Shown here: positions 47,260 to 56,639 of the stretch, in pieces | How positions within the stretch are numbered: position 1 is the first letter of the stretch | Layout: every line of letters starts with the position of its first letter | NCBI GenBank assembly: GCA_019638285.1 | Contig: JAHBUB010000004.1 | Location: forward strand, 113,785 to 177,784 | From: Cyclobacteriaceae bacterium | GTDB taxonomy: Bacteria > Bacteroidota > Bacteroidia > Cytophagales > Cyclobacteriaceae | Reading direction: 5' to 3' | DNA: 64,000 bases | Notes under the pieces: generated by a model | Database searches by the model: none | What the model was told of the DNA's origin: nothing | The model's input: the letters and a program-made list of their open reading frames with translations, nothing else | Position numbers and translations under genes: made by a program

Positions 47260-47733
47260 TTATTTATTACCAGTGACCTCTATCCGCACACCCACTGCCA
47301 GGATGCCTTTCAGAGTGTCTAACCGATTGAATTGCTCAAGGGTTATAATATACTTTCCGGGCTTCTCAAAATGATAATCAGTGACAATAGGAAGGCGGTG
47401 GTCAAATAGATCGCCTATGCTACTATCGCCAGATGGTTTTCCCGTCTTTGGATCAAATAGATAAGCAGAGAGAAGTTCTTTGCGAAGTAATGTATGGGTA
47501 GAGTCTTCTAACTGATAGTTTACAAAAATTCTTGAAAACGGAAAATCCAATGAATTGCGCAGGGTGTAATAAAGGTTATAGTTTTGTGTGTGGTCCTTTA
47601 TTTCAAATTCAAATTGCGGCTTGTTTTGTACCAGCCATGCTTTTTCTTCGAATTCAATGTGCTGCTCATAAATTCGAGACGGGTCACATGAGAATAAAAC
47701 CAGCAGGGGTGCTAACATTAGAAATCGTTTCAT
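47260..47733 (-). CDS. gldH: Gliding motility lipoprotein GldH
   Basis: GldH is an exported lipoprotein required for gliding in Flavobacterium. The 157-residue protein has the lipobox LFSC (cysteine about residue 16) and YTLRNSLDFPFSRIFVNYQL, YLFDPKTGKPSGDSSIGDLFDH and KYIITLEQFNR, typical of GldH. The start overlaps the ricT stop by 4 bases (ATGA), so translation is coupled. The ricT-gldH neighbourhood is a known Bacteroidota arrangement. The molecular role is unknown. Confidence 0.92.
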   Translation of the reverse strand: MKRFLMLAPLLVLFSCDPSRIYEQHIEFEEKAWLVQNKPQFEFEIKDHTQNYNLYYTLRNSLDFPFSRIFVNYQLEDSTHTLLRKELLSAYLFDPKTGKPSGDSSIGDLFDHRLPIVTDYHFEKPGKYIITLEQFNRLDTLKGILAVGVRIEVTGNK

Positions 47734-48881
47734 TCCTTTTTCTGATTTGAATGATTGTTACCTGGCCTTGGTTTTCGTTTTTTCTTTTTTCTCTTTTTAT
47801 TTTTACTCTTGGAGCTGAATTTCCTATCCATATTCTCCAAATCGCTGTTCAATGAGGAGATAGGTATTTTTTCTGCTGCGGCATTTTCTTCCAGGCTTGC
47901 GGGCTTTTTTCCCTCCTTGTTCATTTGGAGGATTTCGTTTACCCTGTCTACGTTTATGGAGAACCATGTGCTCTCTCTGTTGTAACCAAACCACATTATC
48001 CTTCGGAAGATATCCGTCTTTTGAAGAACGGCTTCTCCCTGTTCTGTTTTTAAAGGTGCTTCCACTTTAGGAATGTCCTTCAAGGCATCCATATAAGTTT
48101 CAAGCTCGTAGTTCAAACAACATTTTAACCTTCCGCATTGACCTGACAGCTTGCTTGGATTGAGTGAAAGGTTTTGATAGCGAGCGGCACTGGTAGCAAC
48201 ATTCTTAAATTCACTTAACCATGTAGAGCAGCACAGCTCTCTTCCACAAACTCCAATACCACCAAGTCTTCCTGCTTCTTGCCGGAGGCTAATTTGCCGC
48301 ATCTCTACTCTAATCTTAAATTCTGTGGCAAGTACTTTAATTAGCTCTCTGAAATCCACCCTGTCCTCGGCTGAGTAGAAGAATGTAGCCTTTGTATTGT
48401 CAGCCTGATACTCAATATCCGATAGTTTCATATTGAGCTTTATCTGGCGAATAATTTCACGAGCACGGTATAGTGTGGGAGATTCTCTTTTTTTTACTTC
48501 TTCGTATTTCTCGAGGTCTTTTTGGTGGGCAATTCGATAAATTTTTTTAATCGAGTTGTCATTGGGAATTTTCTTTTTTTGCATCTGCAATCTCACCAGC
48601 TCACCCTGCATGGACACATGACCCAGGTGATGACCATTGGGCACTTCTACGATGATGGCATCGCCCGTTGTCAGATCCAGGCGATCTGTGTTTCTGAAAA
48701 AATCCTTTTGCCCCCCCTTAAACCTAACCTCCACAACATCCATTCGGTCATTGGTTGGCATATCCATATTAGAAAGCCAGTCAAAGACATTCATTTTATT
48801 GCATCCACCGGTTTGGCATGCGCCATTATTATTGCAACCGCTTACTTTTCCGTCCTTCTCTGTTCCACAAGCACAACCCAT
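47730..48881 (-). CDS. ricT: PSP1-domain protein RicT (YaaT-like)
   Basis: RicT is part of the RicAFT complex that affects RNA processing in Bacillus. The 383-residue protein has an N-terminal Cys-rich segment (Cys3, 5, 16, 22, 27), the PSP1 domain (about 45-275), and the pattern GVCGRELCCSTWL...GQCGRLKCCLNYE, whose cysteines are iron-sulfur ligands in the Bacillus protein. The C-terminal tail is strongly lysine/arginine-rich (KSKNKKRKKKKRKPRPG) and probably binds nucleic acid. It is co-transcribed with gldH. RicA and RicF are not seen. Confidence 0.9.
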   Translation of the reverse strand: MGCACGTEKDGKVSGCNNNGACQTGGCNKMNVFDWLSNMDMPTNDRMDVVEVRFKGGQKDFFRNTDRLDLTTGDAIIVEVPNGHHLGHVSMQGELVRLQMQKKKIPNDNSIKKIYRIAHQKDLEKYEEVKKRESPTLYRAREIIRQIKLNMKLSDIEYQADNTKATFFYSAEDRVDFRELIKVLATEFKIRVEMRQISLRQEAGRLGGIGVCGRELCCSTWLSEFKNVATSAARYQNLSLNPSKLSGQCGRLKCCLNYELETYMDALKDIPKVEAPLKTEQGEAVLQKTDIFRRIMWFGYNRESTWFSINVDRVNEILQMNKEGKKPASLEENAAAEKIPISSLNSDLENMDRKFSSKSKNKKRKKKKRKPRPGNNHSNQKKE

Positions 48882-48891
48882 AATTATATTT

Positions 48892-50187
48892 TTATGAAAG
48901 TGAGTTAGCCCACTTTTTTAAATCTTCTCCTATATCTTTTCTGAAATATAATCCATCCCATTGAATACCCGAAACGGCTTTATAAGCTTTCTTTGATGCT
49001 TCATCTAAAGAAGCTCCTGTCCCGGTGACTGCCAGCACCCGACCGCCATTGGTTACTACATCATTTCCGTTACTTTTTGTGCCTGCGTGGAATACTATTC
49101 CACTTTCTGCTTTATCTATTCCATGAATCACTTTCCCTTTTTCATAACTTTCTGGATAACCCTCTGCAACCATCACCACCGCCACAGCAACCTCCTCTTT
49201 TTGTGGGATAGGCTGTGAAGTAAGTTCTCCTTTTGCAGTTGCAACTAATAATTCCACAAAGTCTGCGTCTATTCTGGGTAACACCACTTGGGTTTCAGGA
49301 TCACCCATACGTGCATTGTATTCTATTACGTAAGGTTCCCCTTTGATGTTCATCAATCCAATAAAGACAAATCCTTTATATGGGATATTTTCCTTTGCCA
49401 GTCCGGCAATAGTGGGCTTTATTACTTTCTCTTCTACCTTTTTTAAAAACAGATTATCGGCAAATATTACAGGTGAAACTGCACCCATACCCCCTGTATT
49501 GGGTCCGGTATCTTGTTCTCCTATTCGTTTATAATCTTTTGCTTCCGGGAGAATGGCATAATTTTTTCCATCGGTCATGACGAATACCGAAAGTTCTATT
49601 CCATCTAAAAATTCTTCTACCAGCACTTTATTGCTGGCCTCTCCAAATTTTTTATTCTCCAACATTTCCTGAATTACATCCTTTGCCTCTTCAATAGATG
49701 TGCAAATTATTACGCCTTTGCCGGCAGCCAACCCATCAGCCTTTAATACAATGGGAGGTTTGATTCCATCAAGGTAACGATGTGCTTCATTTAACTGATT
49801 GGCAACAAAAGTTTCTGCTTTTCCGGTAGGAATGCCGTTTCGAACCATGAATTGTTTTGAGAAGTCTTTACTTCCTTCTAGTCTCGCTCCGCTTTTTCCG
49901 GGGCCCACCATTAGAATCTTATTCAATGCCGAGTCTGCTTCGAAGTAATCACGAATTCCTTCTACAAGGGCAGCTTCAGGACCCACTACAATGAGGTCTA
50001 TATTTGTCTCTTTACAGAATTGGGCAAGGGCTTTAAAGTCCTCTGCAGCAATGTTTATATTTTGAGCTATGGTTGATGTTCCTGCATTGCCGGGAGCTAC
50101 ATACAATTGTCCACAGTGTCTGCTTTGTTTTATTTTCCAGGCGAATGCATGCTCACGGCCTCCGCTCCCAATTACCAGTATGTTCAT
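48892..50187 (-). CDS. purD: Phosphoribosylamine-glycine ligase
   Basis: PurD ligates glycine to phosphoribosylamine in purine synthesis. The 431-residue ATP-grasp enzyme has MNILVIGSGGREHA at the start, VLKADGLAAGKGV (ATP loop), NTGGMGAVSPV and EYNARMGDPETQV. The length is standard. It is upstream of ricT by 10 bases and downstream of recQ, from which it is separated by a hairpin. Confidence 0.96.
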   Translation of the reverse strand: MNILVIGSGGREHAFAWKIKQSRHCGQLYVAPGNAGTSTIAQNINIAAEDFKALAQFCKETNIDLIVVGPEAALVEGIRDYFEADSALNKILMVGPGKSGARLEGSKDFSKQFMVRNGIPTGKAETFVANQLNEAHRYLDGIKPPIVLKADGLAAGKGVIICTSIEEAKDVIQEMLENKKFGEASNKVLVEEFLDGIELSVFVMTDGKNYAILPEAKDYKRIGEQDTGPNTGGMGAVSPVIFADNLFLKKVEEKVIKPTIAGLAKENIPYKGFVFIGLMNIKGEPYVIEYNARMGDPETQVVLPRIDADFVELLVATAKGELTSQPIPQKEEVAVAVVMVAEGYPESYEKGKVIHGIDKAESGIVFHAGTKSNGNDVVTNGGRVLAVTGTGASLDEASKKAYKAVSGIQWDGLYFRKDIGEDLKKWANSLS

Positions 50188-50212
50188 TTTGATGCCACCT
50201 AATAAGTAAAAG

Positions 50213-50235
50213 CCTCAAAGATAACTGCTTTGAGG
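50213..50235 (-). terminator. Weak hairpin terminator after recQ
   Basis: CCTCAAAG (50213-50220) pairs with CTTTGAGG (50228-50235) around a 7-base loop. On the minus strand the hairpin is followed by CTTTTACTTATT, a broken T-run, so termination may be partial and allow read-through into purD. Confidence 0.5.
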
Positions 50236-50261
50236 TAATTTAGAATGTAATCGCTTGAAAA

Positions 50262-52451
50262 TCAGTTGGCGTACTCTGACAGGAACTTGATACGCATCAG
50301 GCGAATCTCTTCTTCTGAAAAGTCTTCCATGGTCTCATCTTGCAGGGCTTCTTCCAAGTTGTCTGTTTCGGAATTGAGAAAGTAATCAAAGATTTGATCC
50401 TGCTTGTCTTCATCCAGCATTTCATCGATGTAGTAGTCCAGATTAAGCTTGGTTCCTGAATAACAGATGTTCTCTATTTCAGAAAGCAAATCTTCAAAGG
50501 AGATTCCTTTTGACTCAGCGATTTCTTCCAGGTCAACTTTACGGTCAACCTGTTGGATGATAAATATTTTTATTTTGGATTTGTTGACTGAGGATTTCAC
50601 CACCACATCTGCTGCGGTTTCAATTTCATTTTCCTCTACATAATCTTTGATAAGATCCAGGAAGCTTTTACCAAACTTCTGCACCTTGCCCATCCCCACA
50701 CCGTTAACAGAAGCTAACTCTTCTTTTGAGGTTGGGTAGGTAGTAGCCATTTCTTCCAGGGATGGATCCTGAAAGATGACGTAGGGAGGCAATTTTTTTT
50801 CTTTGGCAATCTGTTTTCTAAGTGCCTTGAGCATCTCAAAAAGCTTTACATCATAGGCTTTTGAGTTTAAAGGCACTCTGTCTGGTGATTCTTCCTCATC
50901 CCCATCAGAAGTATAATCATGGTCACGCGCCAATTCAATGGGCTCGGGCTTCTTCAGAAATTTTATTCCCTTCTCCTTAATTTTAAGTACACCTATGCTG
51001 TCAATATCCTTTTCCAGGTACTGATAAATAAGTGTTTGCCTTATTACTGATTTCCAGAAATCTGCATTCTCATCGGCACCTTTACCATAGATGGGAAGTT
51101 TTTCATGGCCATAGCTTTTTATGTATTCATCTTCCGTCCCACTGATTACATTTACGAGGTGGTTAAGTCCAAAGCGCTCGTTCGTTTGTTGAACGGCTTC
51201 TAAAACCAATTTTACTGATTCGGTTCCATCAAAGCGTTCTCGTGGATGTACGCAGTTATCACATGCCCCACAGTTTTCCACCTTAAACTCTTCACCAAAG
51301 TAATGCAGTAATTGTTTTCTTCTGCAGATGGGTGACTCTGCGTAGTACTCCATCTCCTGCAGAAGGATGCGGGCGTTCTCTCTTTCCTGTACAGGTTTGT
51401 CCTTATTAAATTTTTCCAGTTTGCTCAAGTCGTTGTGACTATAGAACATCAGGCAAATGCCTTCTAATCCATCTCTTCCGGCCCGACCTGTTTCCTGATA
51501 GTAGCCTTCAAGTGATTTGGGCACATCGTAGTGAATAACAAATCTCACGTCCGGCTTATCAATTCCCATCCCAAAAGCAATTGTGGCCACCACAATATCA
51601 ATTTCTTCATTGAGAAATCCGTCTTGATTTTTTACGCGTACATCCGGATCTAGTCCTGCGTGGTAAGGGACCGCACTAAATCCATTCACATTAAGAAGTT
51701 GAGCAATCTCTTCTACCTTTTTTCTGCTAAGGCAGTAGATTATCCCTGACTTTCCTTTGTGCTCCTTCAAAAATTTTATGAGCTGCTTTTTAGTTTCTTT
51801 CTTTGGGCGTACCTCATAGTATAAGTTTTTCCTATTAAAGGAAGAAACAAAAATATCAGCATTCTCCATTTGCAAATTCTTCTGGATGTCGATTTGAACT
51901 TTTGGAGTGGCAGTAGCAGTCAACGCGATTACTGGCATATTACCCAATTGGGCAATCATTGTTTTTATCTTTCGATACTCAGGCCTAAAGTCATGGCCCC
52001 ATTCAGAAATACAATGGGCTTCATCAATGGCTACAAAGGAAACATTTGCCTTGGTAAGAAATTCAATATATTCTTCCTTATTCAACGACTCAGGAGCCAC
52101 ATATAAAAGCTTCACCTCTCCATTGATACAATCCTTTTTAAGTCGTGTAATTTCAGACTTACTGAGTGTGGAGTTTAAGAAACGCGCATTGATTCCGTAG
52201 GCGTTAAGTTGGTCTACCTGATTTTTCATCAGGGCAATGAGTGGTGAGATTACAATGGCTAAGCCATCCTTAATCATGGCCGGCAACTGATAGCAAAGTG
52301 ACTTTCCAGCGCCCGTGGGCATGATGACAAATGTGTTTTTTCCCTCAAGAATATTTTTTATTACAACTTCCTGATTCCCCCTAAATGTAGTGTAGCCAAA
52401 TAATTCTTTGAGTTTCTCCCGTAAAGTATCTTTCTCTTCTGCGACAATCAT
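50262..52451 (-). CDS. recQ: ATP-dependent DNA helicase RecQ
   Basis: RecQ unwinds DNA in recombination and repair. The 729-residue protein has the motif I loop PTGAGKSLCYQLP, DEAH motif IDEAHCISEWGHDFRPEY, the RQC zinc cysteines (C..RRKQLL..C.ACDNC), a winged-helix region, and an HRDC domain (LFEMLKALRKQIAKEKKLPPYVIF at about 525-548). About 110 further residues follow the HRDC, probably a helix-turn-helix-type extension found in long RecQs of this phylum. It is divergent from kdsD. Confidence 0.95.
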   Translation of the reverse strand: MIVAEEKDTLREKLKELFGYTTFRGNQEVVIKNILEGKNTFVIMPTGAGKSLCYQLPAMIKDGLAIVISPLIALMKNQVDQLNAYGINARFLNSTLSKSEITRLKKDCINGEVKLLYVAPESLNKEEYIEFLTKANVSFVAIDEAHCISEWGHDFRPEYRKIKTMIAQLGNMPVIALTATATPKVQIDIQKNLQMENADIFVSSFNRKNLYYEVRPKKETKKQLIKFLKEHKGKSGIIYCLSRKKVEEIAQLLNVNGFSAVPYHAGLDPDVRVKNQDGFLNEEIDIVVATIAFGMGIDKPDVRFVIHYDVPKSLEGYYQETGRAGRDGLEGICLMFYSHNDLSKLEKFNKDKPVQERENARILLQEMEYYAESPICRRKQLLHYFGEEFKVENCGACDNCVHPRERFDGTESVKLVLEAVQQTNERFGLNHLVNVISGTEDEYIKSYGHEKLPIYGKGADENADFWKSVIRQTLIYQYLEKDIDSIGVLKIKEKGIKFLKKPEPIELARDHDYTSDGDEEESPDRVPLNSKAYDVKLFEMLKALRKQIAKEKKLPPYVIFQDPSLEEMATTYPTSKEELASVNGVGMGKVQKFGKSFLDLIKDYVEENEIETAADVVVKSSVNKSKIKIFIIQQVDRKVDLEEIAESKGISFEDLLSEIENICYSGTKLNLDYYIDEMLDEDKQDQIFDYFLNSETDNLEEALQDETMEDFSEEEIRLMRIKFLSEYAN

Positions 52452-52483
52452 AAATAACGAAACATAATAACGAATGAAATACT

Positions 52484-52491
52484 TATCTTTG
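52484..52491 (+). promoter_or_regulatory. Candidate -7 element for kdsD
   Basis: TATCTTTG matches TAnnTTTG exactly, 31 bases before the TTG start at 52522. No -33 TTTG is evident. Confidence 0.35.
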
Positions 52492-52521
52492 CATCCGTTG
52501 TTTTCTAACTAGATAAGAGCA

Positions 52522-53490
52522 TTGAATATAATAAAAAATATTAAGAAAATAGCCATAGATGTGCTATTAAATGAGGCCAGGGCTATTGAAAAATTAACCC
52601 AATTCATTGATGATGATTTTGAAGCTTGTGTCAATGAAATTATTCAATCAAATGGGCGAGTTGTTATAACGGGTATTGGTAAAAGTGCCATAATAGCAAA
52701 TAAAATTGTAGCTACTCTTAATTCTACAGGAACCCCTTCTCTTTTTATGCATGCGGCAGATGCCATACATGGCGACTTGGGCATGATTCAGAGTAATGAT
52801 ATTGTAATCTGTTTGTCAAAGAGTGGCAATACTCCAGAAATTAAGATGCTGGTGCCTTTAATAAAACGGAGAGGCTTCAAACTTGTTGCATTGGTAAGCA
52901 ATATTGATTCTTATTTAGCACAACATGCAGATTATGTTTTGAACGCTACCATAGGTGAGGAGGCTTGCCCCAATAACCTAGCACCGACTACTAGCACAAC
53001 CGCGCACTTGGCCATGGGGGATGCACTTGCGATTTGCCTGCTAAACCTTAGGCATTTTTCAAGCGAAGATTTTGCACAATTTCATCCAGGGGGTGCTTTG
53101 GGTAAACAACTCTACCTGAGAGTAGATGATGTGATGATAAGCAAAGAAATTCCGCTGGTAGAGGAAAGTACTTCACTCAAAGATGTGATTCTGGAGATTT
53201 CATCTAAACGGTTAGGTGCCGCAGCAGTTGTTGATTCGAACGGGGCTCTTTTGGGAATTATCACGGATGGGGACTTGCGAAGGATGCTGCAAAAAGAGAT
53301 TCAGATTGAAAGCGCCAGGGCGATCGATGTTTTATCGCGAAACCCCAAAACCATTGACTCAGGTGAACTGGCAGTAAAGGCGCTTCAAATAATGCAACAA
53401 AATAGTATCACTCAACTGGTGGTGGTGAAAGAGAATAAAGTACAAGGCTTTATTCATTTGCACGATCTTCTGAAAGAAGGGATCGTTTAA
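52522..53490 (+). CDS. kdsD: KpsF/GutQ family sugar-phosphate isomerase
   Basis: These enzymes interconvert ribulose-5-phosphate and arabinose-5-phosphate, the first step towards Kdo of lipopolysaccharide. The 322-residue protein has the SIS domain with ITGIGKSAIIANKIVATLNSTGTPS (about 49-73) and CLSKSGNTPEIK, then two CBS domains (MISKEIPLVEESTSLKDV, VLSRNPKTIDSGELAVKAL). The start is TTG at 52522; no ATG sits upstream of the conserved helix. It is divergent from recQ and 41 bases from the following sugar-nucleotide gene, suggesting a shared operon. Confidence 0.9.
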   Translation: MNIIKNIKKIAIDVLLNEARAIEKLTQFIDDDFEACVNEIIQSNGRVVITGIGKSAIIANKIVATLNSTGTPSLFMHAADAIHGDLGMIQSNDIVICLSKSGNTPEIKMLVPLIKRRGFKLVALVSNIDSYLAQHADYVLNATIGEEACPNNLAPTTSTTAHLAMGDALAICLLNLRHFSSEDFAQFHPGGALGKQLYLRVDDVMISKEIPLVEESTSLKDVILEISSKRLGAAAVVDSNGALLGIITDGDLRRMLQKEIQIESARAIDVLSRNPKTIDSGELAVKALQIMQQNSITQLVVVKENKVQGFIHLHDLLKEGIV

Positions 53491-53530
53491 AAATTTATTC
53501 TGAGACATTTACTCCAACTTATTATACTTC

Positions 53531-54604
53531 ATGGATAAGAAACTTTTTGTAGTGCTGATGGCAGGTGGAGTGGGCACACGATTTTGGCCATACAGCCGCA
53601 ATGCAAAGCCCAAGCAATTTTTGGATGTTTTAGGTACTGGCAAAACTTTGATACAATCTACTTATGAGCGATTTCTGCCACTTTGCCCAAAGGAAAATAT
53701 TTTCATTGTAACCAATGAAGACTTAGCCAGCATCACCAAAGAACAACTAGGTGTTGATGATGCTCAGATTTTGGTAGAACCGATGCGAAAAAACACAGCT
53801 CCTTGTATTGCGTACGCATGCTATCGCATTGCGTTAAAGGCCCCTGATGCAGTCGTTGTGGTAAGCCCAGCTGATCATTTAATATTAAATGAAAGTACTT
53901 TTCAAAAAACTATAAATGATACGACTATTTACGCAAGAGATCAGGATAAGCTCATTACGATGGGAATTAAACCCACTCGCCCTGAAACAGGCTATGGTTA
54001 TATACAATACATAAACGGTAAGAAGCCAATTAAAAAAGTAAAAACATTTACTGAAAAGCCGATACTTTCACTGGCGAAAAAGTTTATTGATAGTGGTGAT
54101 TTTGTGTGGAATTCAGGAATTTTTGTTTGGGGCGTTAAAGCCATCATAGCGGCCATAGAAAAGCACCAACCTGAAATTGCAGAAGTTTTTGAAGAAGCCT
54201 CTTCTAAATTTTATACTGATCAAGAAAAAAGAGCAATTAACACAGCGTATGTTCAAAGTAAGAATATATCTATTGACTATGGCGTGATGGAAAAAGCCGA
54301 TAATGTCTACGTTTGGCTTAGTGACTTTGCATGGTCCGATTTGGGCTCATGGACCTCGATGCACGAACTATACAAAAAGGATGAAAACAAAAATGTAATC
54401 GATGCCAATGCAATGGTGTATGATACGCGTAACTCGGTAATAAAGGGCTCAAAGGATAAGTTGATTGTCACTCAAGGGTTGGACGGCTACCTAGTGGGAG
54501 AATTTGACAATGTCTTTATTGTTTGCCAAAAAGATCAGGAAGACTTGTTCAGGAGATTTGTGAACGATTTAAAGGCAAAACCTAACGGCAATGACTATTT
54601 GTAG
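53531..54604 (+). CDS. manC: Mannose-1-phosphate guanylyltransferase
   Basis: This enzyme makes GDP-mannose from GTP and mannose-1-phosphate. The 357-residue protein has the nucleotidyltransferase start MAGGVGTRFWPYSRNAKPKQ (about 11-30), PMRKNTAPCIAYA, PADHLI and FTEKP, all diagnostic of GMP-type enzymes. It is single-domain; there is no phosphomannose isomerase fusion. It follows kdsD, so both feed surface glycan synthesis. It overlaps the convergent rlmB stop by 10 bases. Confidence 0.93.
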   Translation: MDKKLFVVLMAGGVGTRFWPYSRNAKPKQFLDVLGTGKTLIQSTYERFLPLCPKENIFIVTNEDLASITKEQLGVDDAQILVEPMRKNTAPCIAYACYRIALKAPDAVVVVSPADHLILNESTFQKTINDTTIYARDQDKLITMGIKPTRPETGYGYIQYINGKKPIKKVKTFTEKPILSLAKKFIDSGDFVWNSGIFVWGVKAIIAAIEKHQPEIAEVFEEASSKFYTDQEKRAINTAYVQSKNISIDYGVMEKADNVYVWLSDFAWSDLGSWTSMHELYKKDENKNVIDANAMVYDTRNSVIKGSKDKLIVTQGLDGYLVGEFDNVFIVCQKDQEDLFRRFVNDLKAKPNGNDYL

Positions 54605-55335
54605 TTTTTTTGCCTGATTACTTCATACAGTGCAATTCCTGCGGAGACAGAGACATTTAATGATCCTATGTTTCCAAACATTGGAATTTTTACTAGATGA
54701 TCCACATCTCTGAGCAACATGGGTGTAATGCCATCTTCTTCAGAGCCAAGTAACAAAGCTATGGGAGATGTCATATCTACCTCATAAAGAGCTTGGGAGG
54801 CTTTTTCAGTGCAAGCCAAAATTTGAATTCCGTTTTCTTTCAAAGTTTGAATGGTCTTTTTGAGATCACGAACCCTACAAATCGGGAGATAACTCAATGC
54901 TCCGGCCGAAGTCTTTACCGCATCTGCAGTTATGGGGGCGTTCCCTTTGTCAGGAATAATCACACCAGTGAGGCCCGCACATTCAGCGGTGCGCACAATA
55001 GCTCCAAAATTCCTTACATCGGTTATTCTGTCCAGAATAAGGAAAAAAGGTTCCTTGCCATCGCTATATGCCTGATCAATAAGGTCTTCTACAACCGCAT
55101 ATTTTACGGCAGAAAGTAAGCAAATAACCCCTTGATGGTTTTTAGAAGAGAGTTTATTGAGTTTTTGCTGAGGAGTAAAAGACATGGGCACTTCGTGCTC
55201 TTTGGCAATGGTAATCAGTTCTTTTACCAGGTCATTGTTCAGGCCAGCCTGGATAAATATTTTCTCGATTTCACGGCCAGCCTTTATGGCCTCCATTACG
55301 GCACGTGTGCCAAAGATCATTTCTGCTTTCTTCAT
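54595..55335 (-). CDS. rlmB: 23S rRNA 2'-O-methyltransferase (TrmH/SpoU family)
   Basis: RlmB methylates G2251 of 23S rRNA. The protein begins MKKAEMIFGTRAVMEAI, the usual RlmB opening; codons upstream to 55371 are open but not conserved, so 55335 was chosen (246 residues). SPOUT motifs are LILDRITDVRNFGAIVRTAE, LLLGSEEDGI and IPMFGNIGSLNVSVSAGIAL, which form the knot. The N-terminal substrate domain is present. Orthology to RlmB rather than another TrmH-like enzyme is likely but not certain. Confidence 0.9.
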   Translation of the reverse strand: MKKAEMIFGTRAVMEAIKAGREIEKIFIQAGLNNDLVKELITIAKEHEVPMSFTPQQKLNKLSSKNHQGVICLLSAVKYAVVEDLIDQAYSDGKEPFFLILDRITDVRNFGAIVRTAECAGLTGVIIPDKGNAPITADAVKTSAGALSYLPICRVRDLKKTIQTLKENGIQILACTEKASQALYEVDMTSPIALLLGSEEDGITPMLLRDVDHLVKIPMFGNIGSLNVSVSAGIALYEVIRQKNYK

Positions 55336-55398
55336 TGATCCGCAAGTTCCAAAAAGGAAAACGTAAAACAAACATTCCTTTGCAAGGTGGATTTTAAA

Positions 55399-56562
55399 CT
55401 AGAATCGGCTCTTTCTCCACAGGTCAATATTGTTGTACCACAACTGAGTAAACCTGTCATCTCTCATCAATGTATAATAATTAGGTGCGTAGATGCTGCC
55501 TTTCTTTATGAATACGAATTTTGTTCTCGAATCCTTGTAGTACCAAATTTCGTTTTGACTGGTTTTTCGGATTTCATCTGGCAAACCGAAAATTATAAAG
55601 ATCATACCCTGATCTGTTTTCCACCCTTCTTTATAGGAGGAGAAATACCTGTTGGCCAGTTCTACCCTCGTATAATAACTCTTCATAAAACGCTTTGCTC
55701 GGTCTCGGTCTCTTGTAATGCCAATAATGATTTTGTCGAAGGCCACCTTGTCACCATTTGATTGCTCTAGTTGTGTGAACTCATCCTTTGTACTTATAAA
55801 CACCAAAGGATCAATAAGATCCTGAATACGGGTGTATCGAGGGAATGATGGAGTATTCACCAGGAAGGAGAAGCCTTCAGCGGAGGTTGTGTCTGACTGT
55901 ACGAGGTATAGACCCTCTTTGGAAAAGGAAATCTTTTGTCCGTTAGTAAGTGTGAAGGTCGAGTCGGGCAGCAATAATGGGTCTGAATCAGCAGTATTTT
56001 TTGAAAAGGGCGGAAAGGGCGGGTTAAAATTTTGACTGTATCTAAAAATGAAAAGATGACTTGTGGTTGGAGGGCCCTGAATGGTATATTCCTTTTTTAT
56101 ATCTAAATACGGTACTAATACTTTTTGATCCCCGTCTTTTAAAAATCCATTAACCGGATAATTTTTTTCAATCAAAAATGGATAAGACCATATTTTGGAG
56201 GTGGTTACCTTGGTTATTTTTAACAATAACATCCAGGGATCATTCTTTACAGCAACTGCGAACTCACCTACCTTTTTCGTGCCAGTCGAAAGTAAAACGG
56301 AATCTGAGCGGAGCTCTTTACCTGCTCTTTGTGAGTAGGAATCCCTTTCATCCCATTGCATCAGGTACATCTCAGGAGATGAGCCTTTGGTAGCTGTAAG
56401 GGAATAATTGATGGTCATTTGCCCATTTTGTTTTACCATAGCCCACTCAAAATCAATTTCATCGGTTGGGTCGTATAGATGATTAAGATTTTCATTGGCA
56501 ATGGGTTGTGCCCTGACAATGAATGGCGTGAGGAGGAGAAAAAAAGCGAAGTTAAATTTCAT
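55399..56562 (-). CDS. GWxTD domain-containing protein
   Basis: The 387-residue protein has a signal peptide (MKFNFAFFLLLTPFIVRA) and an N-terminal beta-rich region of about 220 residues. The C-terminal GWxTD domain is recognised by YKEGWKTDQGMIFIIFGLPDEI and WYYKDSRTKFVF. GWxTD proteins are common in Bacteroidota and are secreted or surface proteins without known activity. It lies upstream of rlmB on the same strand (63 bases). Confidence 0.85.
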   Translation of the reverse strand: MKFNFAFFLLLTPFIVRAQPIANENLNHLYDPTDEIDFEWAMVKQNGQMTINYSLTATKGSSPEMYLMQWDERDSYSQRAGKELRSDSVLLSTGTKKVGEFAVAVKNDPWMLLLKITKVTTSKIWSYPFLIEKNYPVNGFLKDGDQKVLVPYLDIKKEYTIQGPPTTSHLFIFRYSQNFNPPFPPFSKNTADSDPLLLPDSTFTLTNGQKISFSKEGLYLVQSDTTSAEGFSFLVNTPSFPRYTRIQDLIDPLVFISTKDEFTQLEQSNGDKVAFDKIIIGITRDRDRAKRFMKSYYTRVELANRYFSSYKEGWKTDQGMIFIIFGLPDEIRKTSQNEIWYYKDSRTKFVFIKKGSIYAPNYYTLMRDDRFTQLWYNNIDLWRKSRF

Positions 56563-56615
56563 GATACCGCTTTGTTCGATTTTAAAATTACAACGATAAA
56601 TCTAATGGATTGGCT

Positions 56616-56623
56616 TAATTTTG
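56616..56623 (+). promoter_or_regulatory. Candidate -7 element for the methyltransferase gene
   Basis: TAATTTTG matches TAnnTTTG, 17 bases before the ATG at 56640. No -33 match is evident. Confidence 0.35.
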
Positions 56624-56639
56624 AAGATAAATAATTTGA

